Positions 1 to 11,319 of a DNA stretch of 64,000 nucleotides are shown here, one piece after another. The notes under the pieces are model-generated. The model did no database searches, was not told where the DNA came from, and was given only the letters and a program-made list of their open reading frames with translations. Location of the stretch: contig CASBPS010000186.1 of the NCBI GenBank assembly GCA_949126835.1, forward strand, positions 547,701-611,700, read 5' to 3'. Position 1 is the first letter of the stretch; each line of letters opens with the position of its first letter. Both the position numbers and the translations under genes were made by a program. This DNA is from Anisus vortex (lineage: Eukaryota; Mollusca; Gastropoda; Planorbidae).

Positions 1-179
1 GTTGGATCTAGGTTTGAGTAGTAGTTCTCTGTGGATTAGGTTGTTGTGAGTAATGCATGATAGTTGTTAGACCTAGGTTGTTGTTGATTTTTTTGGTACT
101 AGTGTGTTAGGCTTAGTTGTTGTTTTGGCAGTTAGCGTTAGGTAGGAGAGAGACCAACATAGGTAGGGCCGACGGAGAC
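1..179. other. Window edge, no recognisable gene
   Basis: T/G-rich sequence with scattered GTTGTTG and TTAG runs. I see no domain, RNA gene or transposon end here. Confidence 0.5.
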
Positions 180-620
180 AACGGCAGCAGTGGACGTCCT
201 GTGACCATTGGGGCTGTGCAGCTAGCTGTGTGTTGGGCCAGGCCCTGGCATTGGGACCTACACTTTGGTCACCAGGGTCCGGCATCCTGTAGCTGTTGGA
301 GCCTGGAAGCTGGCGGTGTATGCTTGGGCCAGGCCTTGGCGTTGGGACCTCCATATGGGTCACCAGGGTCCTGGGCTCGGGCGACAGTGACGATGGCTGC
401 TGCCGGAGAGATGCAACTGGGGCAAGTACCACCTTCTTGCCCCACCACCACCACGAGAGGTGTGCCGACCAGGGCCACCTGCCTGGTTTCCCTCGGCCAA
501 GGGGGAGCCGTGGATTGTCTGGACGTCCCCTGGAGTGGGCAGTGTAGTGCCGGGTAGTGGCCAGTGTAGTACCGTGTAGTGCCCTGGAGTGGCCGAAGTG
601 AGAAGTAGTAAGGCCCGGGA
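180..620. repeat. GC-rich low-complexity block with ~88-bp direct repeat
   Basis: This stretch is far richer in G and C than its surroundings. A segment beginning near 228 (TTGGGCCAGGCCCTGGCATT) recurs near 320 (TTGGGCCAGGCCTTGGCGTT), and both copies run on to GTCACCAGGGTCC. A second short motif (GTAGTGCC / GTGGCC) repeats at 540-620. Long open frames exist on both strands, but none contains a domain I recognise. Openness on both strands at once is expected from GC-rich repetitive DNA, so I do not call a protein. Confidence 0.5.
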
Positions 621-1017
621 GTGGCCAAATAGACATGGCCATGGAGTCAGATGTAGCATAACCAAAGAAGTGTTTTCATTCAGACGTCAAGAATTTGGAT
701 GTGTTTCATGCCTCCCAGCCAAAGCCTACCGGAGAATTGTTGCCTTGTTGTACATTGTTTCAGTTTTTTTGCTTGTCACGCATGTACATCTAATTACTGC
801 CTTTTTTATTAACTTTTTTTATTTTTAATGTTCATATTTCATATGTAAATAATGCAACCGTTGTTGTCGACACACCCTTGTTATTGTGTTGACATGTTTT
901 TTTTACGTACCAGTAATTTAAATATTTTTTTCAATGCAGTATTTTTATGAACTGTTCACGTAGGTAAATGTTTTTTTTTTGTCTCTCTTGTGGGAGGCAT
1001 GTTTTCTTGATACCATG

Positions 1018-1370
1018 GTTCTTCGTGAACTGGCGGTGTAGTTCATGTGGGACTAACATTGTTGGTTCTGGTCAAAATAATTTTTTTCTTGTCCGCACCA
1101 GATGCGGAATGAGGAAACAAAATGTAATAATTTTTATGTTTTTTATAGCATGATTTCTTATGTATGTTTTATTGTTCTTTGTGAACTGTAGCTAGGTTCT
1201 TTGTGAACTGGCAGTATTGTTCTTGGGGAACGGATGCTGTTCGTTCTTGTCAAAATAAGATATTTTTTTCTTGTCCACACCAGTTGCGGACTGAGGAAGC
1301 AAATTGTTATAATTTACTGTTTTTATGATGTTTTATGATACCCTGATGTCTTATGTTTATTTTCCGTTTT
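1018..1370. repeat. Two-copy tandem duplication, period about 177 bp
   Basis: The segment with TTCGTGAACTGGCGGTGTAG, then CTTGTCCGCACCAGATGCGG, then GAGGAAACAAA at about 1021-1125 recurs at about 1198-1305 as TTTGTGAACTGGCAGTATTG, CTTGTCCACACCAGTTGCGG and GAGGAAGCAAA. The copies are diverged, so the duplication is not recent. Nothing coding is visible. Confidence 0.65.
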
Positions 1371-2059
1371 TGATGGTATATAATTATAATTGGCTGCCGG
1401 ATTGTATGTGAGATAACATGAGTGAGCGTGTGTGTTATTAATGATGCATTCCTTTTCACCGAGACTTTTTGTATGTCATTGTGAAGTCGTCAAGGCTCAC
1501 TTTGGGCATGGTGGTTGCCGCCTATGTTGTATTTGTTCATAAATTGCAGAACAGTGCCTTCAGTGGCATCTGCTTATTTACTGACGTGAATTTTTTTTTG
1601 TGTGGACATTCTAGGAATGTCGGGCATAGGGGTGGGTAATCAAGAGTCTTTTGTTGATTGGTCTTGTATCATTTTTGATTAATTCACGCTTGTGTGGTAT
1701 GTAAGAGTTTTATCGAGGGCGATAAAAAAAGTCCGGCAGGAAGTGTGTGAACTGGTGACCAGTTTACGTTTTATTTTTGTTTTTTTACTATACCAGTCTA
1801 CGGTGTATGATTGTGTTTTTTTGTTATATTTTCTTTGTTAATTACTAAATTCTGTACCAAAACGTATCCGTTTTAGGTAAATAACTTTGTTAACGATTAT
1901 TGTTGGGGAAGATGGTTATTAGTAATTAGTAGGAAAGGTACTGTAGTTTGTATATATATATATAGTTTAGTTTAGTAGATTGTTTATATATTTGGAGGTC
2001 TTCGTTTTACTTATAATATGAAGCACACTTTTAACATTTTTTTAAACTAATTATTTTTG
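1371..2059. other. AT-rich intergenic sequence
   Basis: About 700 bases with no recognisable gene or transposon end. A short TATATATATATA run lies near 1953. Confidence 0.5.
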
Positions 2060-2231
2060 AGCGCCTGGTCAAGTTGCTTGAATCTGATTGGCCGTGGTTA
2101 AATGATTAGGATTGGTCTGTATTTTAATCCTATTTGAATCGGATTGGTCAGTAATAGTTGTTGATTCGCCCTAGAGGGCTATTTAATTCTCTTCTGGTCA
2201 GTGTTTGGCCTTCTTATTGTGTGTGGTCAAG
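2060..2231 (+). promoter_or_regulatory. Promoter-like region with three inverted CCAAT boxes
   Basis: Three copies of the inverted CCAAT box lie close together: GATTGGCC near 2087, GATTGGTC near 2112 and GATTGGTC near 2143. They are followed by a TATA-like CTATTTAAT at about 2178. Roughly 50 bases later comes an ATG in a favourable context (TCAAGATGG), 21 bases before a consensus splice donor. Spaced CCAAT boxes plus a TATA-like element upstream of a short first exon is the normal layout of an animal promoter. No transcript evidence is available, so this is an inference from motif spacing. Confidence 0.4.
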
Positions 2232-2252
2232 ATGGCATCTCTCTTAAGTCCC
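2232..2252 (+). CDS. Possible first coding exon (7 codons) ending at a splice donor
   Basis: ATG at 2232 opens seven codons (MASLLSP) that run straight into CCC|GTAAGTTTT, a strong 5' splice site, giving a phase-0 intron. The ATG has A at -3 (CAAGATGG) and G at +4. The exon sits directly downstream of the CCAAT/TATA-like region. I cannot identify the downstream coding exon. Splicing to any of the exon-like segments at 5-10 kb quickly gives stop codons, so the rest of the gene may lie outside the window or the transcript may be non-coding. The protein is unknown. Confidence 0.3.
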
Positions 2253-2552
2253 GTAAGTTTTGAGTTTTTTTTATAGTTCTATGAATTTCATTGTTAAAAT
2301 ATGTACGATAAACTGTTCATTGTTATTTTAACGTTAACAATTTGACAGGATGATTAGTTATTTTGTGTGATGGGTAAGATAATATGGGGATTTTCGAAGT
2401 ACATTAAATGGACAGCGAACATACAAGGAGGCGACCATTTTTAATGTGTTTCCGCCGCATTGTGTAGAATATATTTATTATTGTTGACCTAACCTAATGT
2501 TTGCTTTTTATATTTTTTCTTATTAATTAGGTCGGATAAAACCTACCTTGTT

Positions 2553-2747
2553 GGTCTCTTGTATATATTTATTCTCTTGTTATATGTTGGTTTTAAGTTA
2601 GATGTTAGAAATTGCTAGGTCTCTTGTATATATTTATTCTCTTGTTATATGTTGGTTTTAGGTTAGAGGTTATAAATTGCTAGGTCTCTTGTATATATTT
2701 ATTCTCTTGTTTTATATTGTTTTAAGTTAGATGTTATAAACTGCTAG
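2553..2747. repeat. Tandem repeat, 3 copies of a 65-bp unit
   Basis: Units start at 2553, 2618 and 2683 with GGTCTCTTGTATATATTTAT and contain TTCTCTTGTTATATGTTGG and a TTAGATGTTA-like tail. The first two copies are nearly identical and the third is more diverged. Confidence 0.8.
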
Positions 2748-4333
2748 ATCTGTTGTTATATTTTCTTGGTTAGATATTAGTGTGTTAAGTGATGAGAAGA
2801 TTTGAATTATGATTTTGTAGTATGTGAATTAAGAGTTGGTAGAGATGGTGATTTATTTAGTTAGAAATGGCGTTGGTAGACGATGGATTATTTAGTTGTT
2901 GTTGATATTGATGGTTAGGGCTAGGGTTTATTATTATAATTTGAATAAACTTATGTTGACTCTTCAAAAGATTATTTGTTCACTTGATAGATACATTGTT
3001 GTAGTGTACGTTGTTTATGTTTGTCTATTTGTAGTTTGCTGTTCTGTGTTTAGCTTAGTAATTTAGTATTTAGTATAGTTAGCTAGTAATAGTAGCCTTT
3101 AGTATTGGTTCATCCAGGTAGCTAATCCTACCTGCCTACCACAATATAGGTATGCACAGATATACCCGTCCCCTCCCCTTGTATATAAATGTAAATATAT
3201 GTACATTAATTTAATTGTGTGTTATATAATTCAATAACACACACACACTATAATTATTTGAACTCAGTTAATTTCCCCCCTTACATTAATGTAAGAACTA
3301 AGCGTATTTAACATTTTGCAACACGGGTATAATTCTCTAGGCTAAAATGAATGCTAATTAATAATTTAAAACTTTACAAACATAGGACAAATCAAATAAA
3401 TTGAGTCATAACCGACTTAATATAAAAGTTAAACAAATGTTTATCGAAGCTAAGTATTAAATAGAAATTAAACTTTGTATGCCTATAGGCTATAGAAACT
3501 AAAATTTTTATAACTTTGTCTAGGCCTATAGATTACAGAAACTATATAATACACTTTGTATAACTTTGTCAGGCTTGGTGAGGATAGTACGTTTCTTTCA
3601 TTTTGTATAGTTACCATCTTTTAATTACAATAAATAGCTCTAGGCTATACACGTTGAAGTAATAAAAAAAAGTGACAAGTTTTATGGCTGACTGGGGCAG
3701 AATCTAATAGTACCGTAATATAGTTTCTTCTTTCATGTTTTTTTTTTAAATGTGACCGCATTACTTAATAGCTACTTGCCGTCTTGGTGTCTTTGAATTA
3801 CATTAGACTAGTACATGTATTGTAACCTACATATATACTACCGGGGTATTTAATAATTTTTATAGTGTTTTTTTTTTTAATTTAAAAATTATAAATTCTT
3901 TTTTTTTTAGTACAATATAGATCCAGGCCTACGTATAAGTATAGGAGACGGTCTAGAGTCTAGATATATTAAAAAAAAAGAGAATTAAAGAATTTAAAGT
4001 TGGCTATCTTTTTTTTTTTGGAGACATTATATTTCATTAACGTGAAATATTTATATATTTTTTAAATTACTCTATTTTAAATATCGGATAAAAAAAAAAC
4101 GTAGATTTTATAGTTTAATAAGTAGGTAAGCCTATAGTACTATAGTCTATAAAGATATATTCAATGTCGATAGGAAAGTTGATTTTTTTTTTTTTTTTTT
4201 TATTGCCTGTATTGTCCAATGTTGAACCTTTATATGATATTTATGCATTCAAATAAATTATTGGACTATTCAAATTCAATGCTTTTTGTGTAAAATTAAA
4301 TATAATTTAATAATATTAATTAAAGAAAAAAAG
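2748..4333. other. AT-rich intergenic sequence with poly-A/T tracts
   Basis: No recognisable gene. It contains a short ACACACACAC tract near 3238, several T or A homopolymer runs (for example 4181-4201) and repeated TAGGCCTA-type motifs. A diverged pair of a 43-bp repeat at 3481-3575 is listed separately. Confidence 0.5.
3481..3575. repeat. Diverged dispersed copy of the 43-bp repeat seen at 13458-13586
   Basis: Two imperfect units share TATAGAAACTA...TATAACTTTGTCTAGGCC and TATAGATTACAGAAACTA...TTTGTATAACTTTGTC with the clean three-copy array ten kilobases downstream. The family is therefore dispersed as well as tandem. Confidence 0.6.
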
Positions 4334-4407
4334 TGGGATCGTATTGGATTTGAACCCATTACCAACTGGTGCGAATTCAGTTCGTTATGCCGTTCGGCCA
4401 CTAACTC
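4334..4407 (-). pseudogene. Degenerate tRNA-Arg(TCG)-like gene
   Basis: On the - strand an A-box-like TGGCCGAACGG (4390-4400) is followed at normal spacing by a B-box GGTTCAAATCC (4346-4356). Between them a stem ACTGA/CCAGT (four of five pairs) encloses a seven-base loop ATTCGCA with T at position 33 and anticodon TCG. A run of T follows the 3' side, as for a pol III terminator. The acceptor arms (GAGTTAG and ACGATCC) barely pair, so it is probably a tRNA pseudogene or tRNA-derived SINE head rather than a working tRNA-Arg. Confidence 0.45.
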
Positions 4408-5249
4408 TTGTGACTGCGAGCATTTATTTAATTTATTAGCCAAGTTAAAGTTAAGAAATTAAAAATTGAACTTTATAATTAACGTTTTAATGAAATAACT
4501 TTATTAAAAATAAAACAGGATAGTTTTAAATGTGTGTTTTTTAAAATGATACATTTAAATTTAATGATATATTTTTTAATTAAGAAAAGCATTTTATCGA
4601 AAACGAAACAACTAGATCTAATCTAGCTGATTAGAAATCCCGCTCAGCCGCGTGCAGCGTGGTGTATTTCAAACCAAGATGTCGCGCCCAATGAAACGGC
4701 CTAACTTTCTGATATAGCCTATATATATATTATATCATATATGGACGATATTTAGTAGGTGAGTAAATATTATAATATAATTTGCATATATATTTATTCG
4801 GAATTTTAAGTAGTCGAATTTTTAATTATAGTTAGTAGGCTATCTGTTGATATTTTATTGACAATTATTGAATTACAAAATACAATTTTAAATATTAAAT
4901 GGTTGATAATATAATTATATAGAGTCTATAATCTAGGCCTAATATCTAATATATAAAATACTAATTTAATAATTATATTGATAAATAATGTGATGCTACG
5001 ACTATTATAATGTAGGCCTAGGCTTTTATTTCTTTGTATTTTAATTAACAGGAATTCCAAATTTTGTTTCAGTCTGAAGATAGAAGCTGTGGAGTAGAGT
5101 TGAGTCAAAAGACTAGTAGGCCTACCATTGAATCTCATTGATTAAATTTATTGATAGGCTACACCTTGACCTATAACTAACTACTAGACAACATTCATGC
5201 AGTCATCTGATATTGATATAGAATTATAGATGATGATTTAATAAACAGG

Positions 5250-6440
5250 TGAGTAAATACTAGCCTGTTTTTTATATTTTTTAACCAGATACACGTGTTA
5301 ATGACAGTTAATGAGTTAACAGTTTAGTTAACTTAATTAATGTTAAAGATTAAAAAATAACTTTGATGTAGGCTACAGACTTTAAAAAAAAGTTATAGGC
5401 TAAAAAAATTTTTTGTTTTGTAATTATAATTGCCTAGGCCTATTAAACTTGAATCATTTCAGGAAAATAAATAGTTTATCGTGCTAAATTTCATAGGGAA
5501 AATACTATACTATACATGTCTATATTATATAGTGGCTATACGCCTAAACTTATAGTAACTTATAGGCTATATATATAATATATATATTACATGTCCATAA
5601 TATTGAATTGAACTATCCCCTACTATTTGTTGTTAGTTATGGTTATTATGATTAGACCCTATACTAGGTACTTTGATAAAAAATTCAAATTAAAGCTATG
5701 TTTTAATAATTATATCCATTGTATAGAGATTTTTACCAGCTTTCCAATGATACTAAGTTTGTGAAGATATCTTTACTAGAACAAAAGTTATGAGCAAAAA
5801 CAACCACTTATATAACCATTGTAATTAATTTTTAAAATTGTGACCGAAAATGTCCAATATTCTCACTATAATGAAATAATGCTCATAACTTTAAAAATGC
5901 TAAAGATAATTCAATGAAATTTTCAGAGTTTACATATAATTCATTATGCTTTAAGAATATAATGTTTACTTTGATTTATTAAATGAAAATTATTTTTGTT
6001 TAAATATTAGAAGTAGCAGGGGTCACACAAAAATGAAAAACGACTAGTGTCGAGACAGATCAAAAACATTTTATTTTGATTTCTAAAGCATTTATCTGTT
6101 TCAAAACATATGCACATAAATTGTAAAATATTTTATACTATCAATATAAATATTTCAGAGTTAAAGTGACATTAAAAAAAAAATTCTATTAAAATTTATC
6201 TATAAATATTAATAAAATGAGAAAGTAAACTCAATTATTTGCATCGCCTACTACACTCATTGAACAATATATTCACCAAATAAATACATTATAAACAGGG
6301 TAATATTGATTCATTTTAAACAAAAATTCTTGTTTATTTATATTGTCTTGTGAGGAACTTTCACCATTTAGTCATTTAGATAACCACGTCTCTGAAAATG
6401 AAAAAGAAAATTGTGAAAAGGTAACGATGTTAAACTCATT
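5250..6440. other. AT-rich sequence between exon-like segments
   Basis: Roughly 1.2 kb with no coding signal, RNA gene or transposon terminus that I can recognise. It would be intronic if the + strand exon chain is real. Confidence 0.5.
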
Positions 6441-6443
6441 TTA

Positions 6444-6821
6444 TTAAGAAATCTGAAAAGTAAAAAATTCAGACAAACAATGTAAGTATTTAACAAATTC
6501 TAATAGATCTTCTGTCCAACAGGATGCAGATCTATTAAATATCTTGCTGTGCAATCCTGATTTTAGAATGTCTCCCACAGGTGCCGAGCTAACAATTGAA
6601 AGCTCTTGAACAGCATCGTTTAAACACAAGTCACAGGAGACACTCAGAGACAAATTATAGTATAAAGATGCAATGTATTTATAATTTATATAATACAACA
6701 CTAGCACTAACAAACATTTCATCAAATGGAGTGATGGTCCCATCCGCTCATGATATGTCTTGTTCCAGGCAAACTTGAAATTCCTCTCCATGTAACCAGC
6801 TGTTACTACTGTTAGTGACAA
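6444..6821 (-). CDS. Possible coding exons of an unidentified - strand gene
   Basis: An open frame of about 125 codons runs on the - strand just beyond the triplicated exons. Its first part (from 6821, after a CACTAACAG acceptor-like site) encodes a charged/aromatic stretch containing MERNFKFAWNKTYHERMG, which reads like real protein. Its middle is hydrophobic and AT-rich, and its end overlaps a TTTTTACTTTTCAG acceptor near 6453. It may be two short exons separated by intron rather than one exon. I do not recognise the protein family, and it could equally be a decayed transposon gene. Confidence 0.25.
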   Translation of the reverse strand: MSLTVVTAGYMERNFKFAWNKTYHERMGPSLHLMKCLLVLVLYYINYKYIASLYYNLSLSVSCDLCLNDAVQELSIVSSAPVGDILKSGLHSKIFNRSASCWTEDLLEFVKYLHCLSEFFTFQIS

Positions 6822-6882
6822 ATATATATTGACTTGTACTTTATTAAGTGATATTATTTGTATTTAAAAATAAACAACTTAC

Positions 6883-6956
6883 TATTCCAGGTGCTTTACT
6901 ATGTATAATGTCATCCAAGGCCATGGCGGTGTCTTTTAATTCTTTCCAAACAGATG
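6883..6956 (-). CDS. Exon copy 1 of a triplicated exon (divergent)
   Basis: The - strand segment begins after a GACAG acceptor with CATCTGTTTGG and ends at a GTAAGTTG donor. In the frame shared with the next two copies it starts A-S-V-W-K-E-L-K-D and then diverges, and it is 74 bp rather than 88 bp. Its final bases precede GTAAGT as in the others. Function unknown; it is the most diverged copy and may be a dead or alternative exon. Confidence 0.35.
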
Positions 6957-7085
6957 CTGTCGCTGTCGATAAATATTTTATTTATAAAATTAATTTACAA
7001 AATTTATATACTGTTTGTTTTTCTAAATTTATTTTAATTAAGTCATAGTAATAGTAATGTATAATAAGTAGCCTAAACAACTTAC

Positions 7086-7173
7086 CAACCCAGGTGCTTT
7101 GCAGTGTCTGACCTGGTTTTATTGAAGAATGTCGTACGAGGACTGTCATTTTTGAATTCTCTCCAAACAGATG
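7086..7173 (-). CDS. Exon copy 2 of a triplicated exon
   Basis: An 88-bp - strand segment sits between a TTTATCTGCAG acceptor and a TTG|GTAAGTTG donor. In the phase implied by the acceptor it reads ASVWREFKNDSPRTTFF, then NKTRSDTAKHLGW, with no stop. The same reading frame is conserved in copy 3 despite base changes. That suggests it was, or is, coding. No family is recognised. Confidence 0.4.
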
Positions 7174-7288
7174 CTGCAGATAAATCATATTTTTATTTAT
7201 AAAAATAATGTACAAGATTTATATACTGTTTGTATTTCTAGATGTATTTAAATAAGTTATAGTATTGCATAATAAGTAAACAACTTAC

Positions 7289-7376
7289 CAACCCAGGTGC
7301 TTCACAGTTGCCGTCCTTGTTTTATTGAAGAATGTTGTCCGAGGCCTGACATCTTTGAATTCTCTCCAAACAGACG
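7289..7376 (-). CDS. Exon copy 3 of a triplicated exon
   Basis: An 88-bp - strand segment begins after an ATCGACAG acceptor and ends at TTG|GTAAGTTG. It reads ASVWREFKDVRPRTTFF, then NKTRTATVKHLGW, open throughout. Copies 2 and 3 have identical length and splice phase, so only one of the two could be used per transcript without shifting the frame (88 is not a multiple of three). The host gene and upstream exon are not identified. Confidence 0.4.
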
Positions 7377-7599
7377 CTGTCGATTAATCGTATTTTTGTT
7401 TATAAAAATAATTTACAAGTTGTATATATACTATTTGTATTTAGACATGTTTTCCATGAGAACTAATAATTATATAGGCCTACACATTTATACAAATAAA
7501 AGCAAAACCCACCTTATTGTTTTCATATTCCTCGGCTGGACCATTCTAGTATTGGACATCGGAGTAACATTAGCCATTTATCATTTAGATATTAGCTGA

Positions 7600-8958
7600 A
7601 AATTTAAAATTTAGAACAATATTAATAACATGTGAAGAATTGTATTTATATTGGCTGAGGCTGAGAGCATTACATTAAAGATTTTCTATCTTATTGTAAT
7701 TGTGGGTGTGTCTATTTTGTTTTAAATTCCTACAAAATTTCAGTAAGATTAGGCTTAGTTTAGTAGTAAATAAACCTATTTCTATAAAAACAAATAAGCA
7801 GTGCATGTTAGAAAACAAATAAATGCAAGTACTAAAGCCTAAAAATGAACACAAATATTCATTTTATTAACAAAAATTGATGTTTAGCCCATTAGAATTG
7901 CGTACTGGGCTTAAGAAATATTTAAATGTTATACAATTTTAAAGTGCAAAGCATGGCAGCCAGACTTATAAATTTTGTGTTGTTTGGGCATTTAAAATAA
8001 AAATAAAAACACAGGATGATTCCTTCAAGTTTTAAATTATTAATTTTATATTTAAATATATCAGATGATGAAAAATAAGACCAATAAAGCTGGATTTATA
8101 AGTACCCATTGAAAAAACGAAACTAGTCAACCTCCATAAAATATACCACTTCCGGTTTTTTGTTTACATTTTTTTTTGACAAGCTTGCAGGCGCCCAATG
8201 TTATCTATCTGGCGAAGCTTGGATTGTTATAAAAATTTACACACTTACGTTTTTGATAATGAGGAATTTGGCTGTGAAAAAATTAAAGTTCGCCGAGTTC
8301 AAATTAAAATTGTTCTAATTACGTGAACTTACCTGTATATTCAAAGCCATGTGTGGTCCTTTCAAATGAATGAAACTAAGGTCTTTATCATCACAAAGAG
8401 ACCTTTAATATATCCACTTCATAAGTAAATCGTTTTTAAGCGCCGAAACCTAACAGATTAACAAACCGATGCATAAAAGGACACAGCCCCTCCTGGGCTC
8501 GTTTAAAAACGGACCAAAAAATTGACCATTTCCGGCACCTATCGAAATTAGGTCAAATCCGGTTTATCGAAGTACCTACCCTATACTATAGACTGGCTAT
8601 TGTTATAGCCTACAATTATAGGATTATAGAGCCTACTTATATGATATGTATATACTATAATAGAATAGATTATAGCCATATCGGCCTGTATGAGTCTAGG
8701 TCTAAAGTTTAGTTATAATACCTATTGACTATTATATTATGTTGTAGTATTTGAATGCTTGAAAATTTTTTTTATGGAAAATGTGAGAGTAAAATTTAGT
8801 TTGTCGTTAGAAATTATAACTAAATTTTTTGTAAAAGTGTTAGCGTAGCTTAGATAAAACTAAAATATTTTTTTTCTTGAATTTTGTAACATTGAGATGG
8901 TCTACAATCTGTAGTTATTGAGTATAATCCTTTTTTTTTATTTAAACAATTTTTTCAG
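7600..8958. other. AT-rich sequence, no gene seen
   Basis: Nothing recognisable on either strand. It would be intronic if the + strand exon chain is real. A slightly more GC-rich patch lies at 8140-8580. Confidence 0.5.
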
Positions 8959-11319
8959 TCTTACGCTCAGTTATCGGTTGGACAATGGTGTGAAGATACA
9001 AGACAGCAGATGACCACTTAAACACAAGAAGTCGAGTAAGTCACATTAGCCAAATAGTATGCCTACTAGTCTACGCAGATATCATTATAAATAACTTGTA
9101 GGTCTTATAGGCTATACTATATAATAGGACTATTTATATTAATCAACATGTCCATAATATTAATATTGAACTATCCTACTATTTGTTGTTAGTTATATGA
9201 CAAGGTCAATATGATTAGACCTTATACTGCTTTGTTATAGCCTATAGTCTTAGTTTATATTTATAGGATTATAGGCCCTACTAATTATAATGTGACACTA
9301 TGACTATTGTTATGTAGGCTTTTTTTATTTGTATTTTAATTAAAAGTTAACAGGAATTATTTTTTTCAGTCTGAAGTTGGAAGCTGTGGAGTGCTAGTGT
9401 GGAGTAGAGTCGAGTCAAAAGTTCAACAGTCTTCTTTTAGGCTGCACCCTGGCCTACAACTATTAGATAACATTCATGCAGTCATCTGATAGAGTTGATT
9501 TTTTAATAAAGAGGTGAGTAAGTACCATGTAAATAAAAGATCAATATAGTGTATAGTATTACTAAATATTAGTAGTATAAATAGATTAATTGTTACGTCT
9601 ATTAACCTTAAATTTAGTCTAAACAATAACTTACTAAAGGACTAATATGCCTACTTAAATAAAATTTAAATAGATATGGACCTAGTGTAAAAATAAATAC
9701 AATATATATATATATTATACATAGGCCCATATCATGATATTTAAATAGTGAATTTATATTTAAAATATTAACTTATTGGACTTGATTGACTTGAACTGAG
9801 GAATTTGTGTAATCCAAGTTTGGCCTATTAATCTTTTTTAAATTTCATAAATATGTTTTGATTAAAGTTAAAGCCCATGCTTTATTATTTCATCAGTCAA
9901 GGCATCATTAAGGATTCAATGTTAAATCATTTTCTTTCAGAATCTCATGCTGGAAGGTCTTAGTCTATGCCACTCTATGCAGATGATATGGAAATAGATG
10001 ATATAATAAGCGGGTGAGTAAATTATTTGTAAAGTAATAAGTCGAGTTAAAACTAGGCATCTAGGTGCATATACTTGTTAGACTTGTTTAACCATAGGTT
10101 TCAACCATAGTGTAGTTCTAACAATTTTAATAATATAATGCTTGAAAACATAATTTAATAAAATTTAGGGGAAGGTAAGGCCAAGGAGAAATTTATTTCA
10201 ATCTGTAAGCTACTAAACCTCACTAAAATGTGCATATTGACTTGTGTTATACTTTATTTTCAAAGCTAAATAAGTCTCTAGTCAGTTGAAACTAGGCATC
10301 TAGGTATTGATTTGTGTCATACTTTTCTTTTAAAACTGATTATCATATTCATGCCTTTTATTCATAACAACCAAAAGAAAAATTCAATTTATTAATGTAA
10401 TGTCACATGCTATGAAAGCCGAAATTGTGCTGTTTATTCTGCAACAGTGATAACTCGTATTTAAATTTAAAATAAATTGCTTGCAAACAGTTGTTGCTTT
10501 TAAAACTGATAATTGGATCTGTTTATCCTTGTTAACATTGTTTTTTTTACTTGAAAAAACTTGTTATAATTCAAATTTCACTTCTATTTTCAGATGAAGC
10601 TTGAACTTATGATGAATGGAGACTGATTTGTGGGCTATGATTAGTATATCATCCAGGCAATTAGTTATTGATGGGCCAGTGCCAGGTGTGAACATTTAGG
10701 GAAAGCAGTACTCATCAATTAACCAATTTACAGTTACAAAAAAGCCCAAGAGGACCCAATAGATCAGCATCTGACATTTTTATGTATCTGGAGATTTTAT
10801 GAAATATGGACTATTGTACAAACACTATAACCAAGACCACATCCAGTTGATTTTGACTTATACAATTCGCAAATAATGCATTTGCTAAGTTGCCTGACAA
10901 GACAGGTCCTTTCACAACCATAGTGTACTTTATTCACAATTCATTTGAGCATGGACAATTCTATGGCTGGATTTAATAGAAGAACCTGTGTGCATTTGGC
11001 AGTATATACAAACGTTCTCTACTAGGATATTAAGATGTGTTATCCACCAGACAGTGCTAATTAAAGATTTCTGTAGGATTACATAATGGCTGATGAATGG
11101 ACCATGATATACTTAGAAAACTTTCACATGTGTGCTTGCCTTGACTTATTTATAGCACATAGTATGAGCAGATCAGGTTAATTTTTCCTGTGGAGGTAGT
11201 GTGTGGGTGAATATTCATGGATTTATTCTTTGTATGCAAAAAAATGTACCCAGTATTCTAAATGGCTCATATTTATTAATTATGAAAGTTGCTTTTGAAA
11301 ATAATAAATCTTTTGGTTA

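Larger units (their letters stand above)
4640..11310 (+). ncRNA. Chain of exon-like segments, possible spliced non-coding transcript
   Basis: Several segments on the + strand are bounded by convincing splice signals. One ends at 4758 (TAG|GTGAGTAA). The others are 5073-5248 (TTTGTTTCAG acceptor, ACAG|GTGAGTAA donor), 8959-9035 (TTTTTTCAG, CGA|GTAAGT), 9370-9513 (TTTTTTTCAG, GAG|GTGAGTAA), 9941-10013 (TTTCTTTCAG, CGG|GTGAGTAA) and one starting at 10594 (CTATTTTCAG). The 5073 and 9370 segments are related: both open with TCTGAAG and share GGAAGCTGTGGAGT and CATTCATGCAGTCATCTGAT, so exons have been duplicated. All frames contain stops, which favours a non-coding RNA or decayed gene. The exons are inferred from motifs only. 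Confidence 0.3.

Noticed and set aside
73..665. Several overlapping open frames in the GC-rich first 700 bases
   Set aside because: Open on both strands, no recognisable domain, no splice or promoter context, and explained by GC-rich low-complexity sequence.
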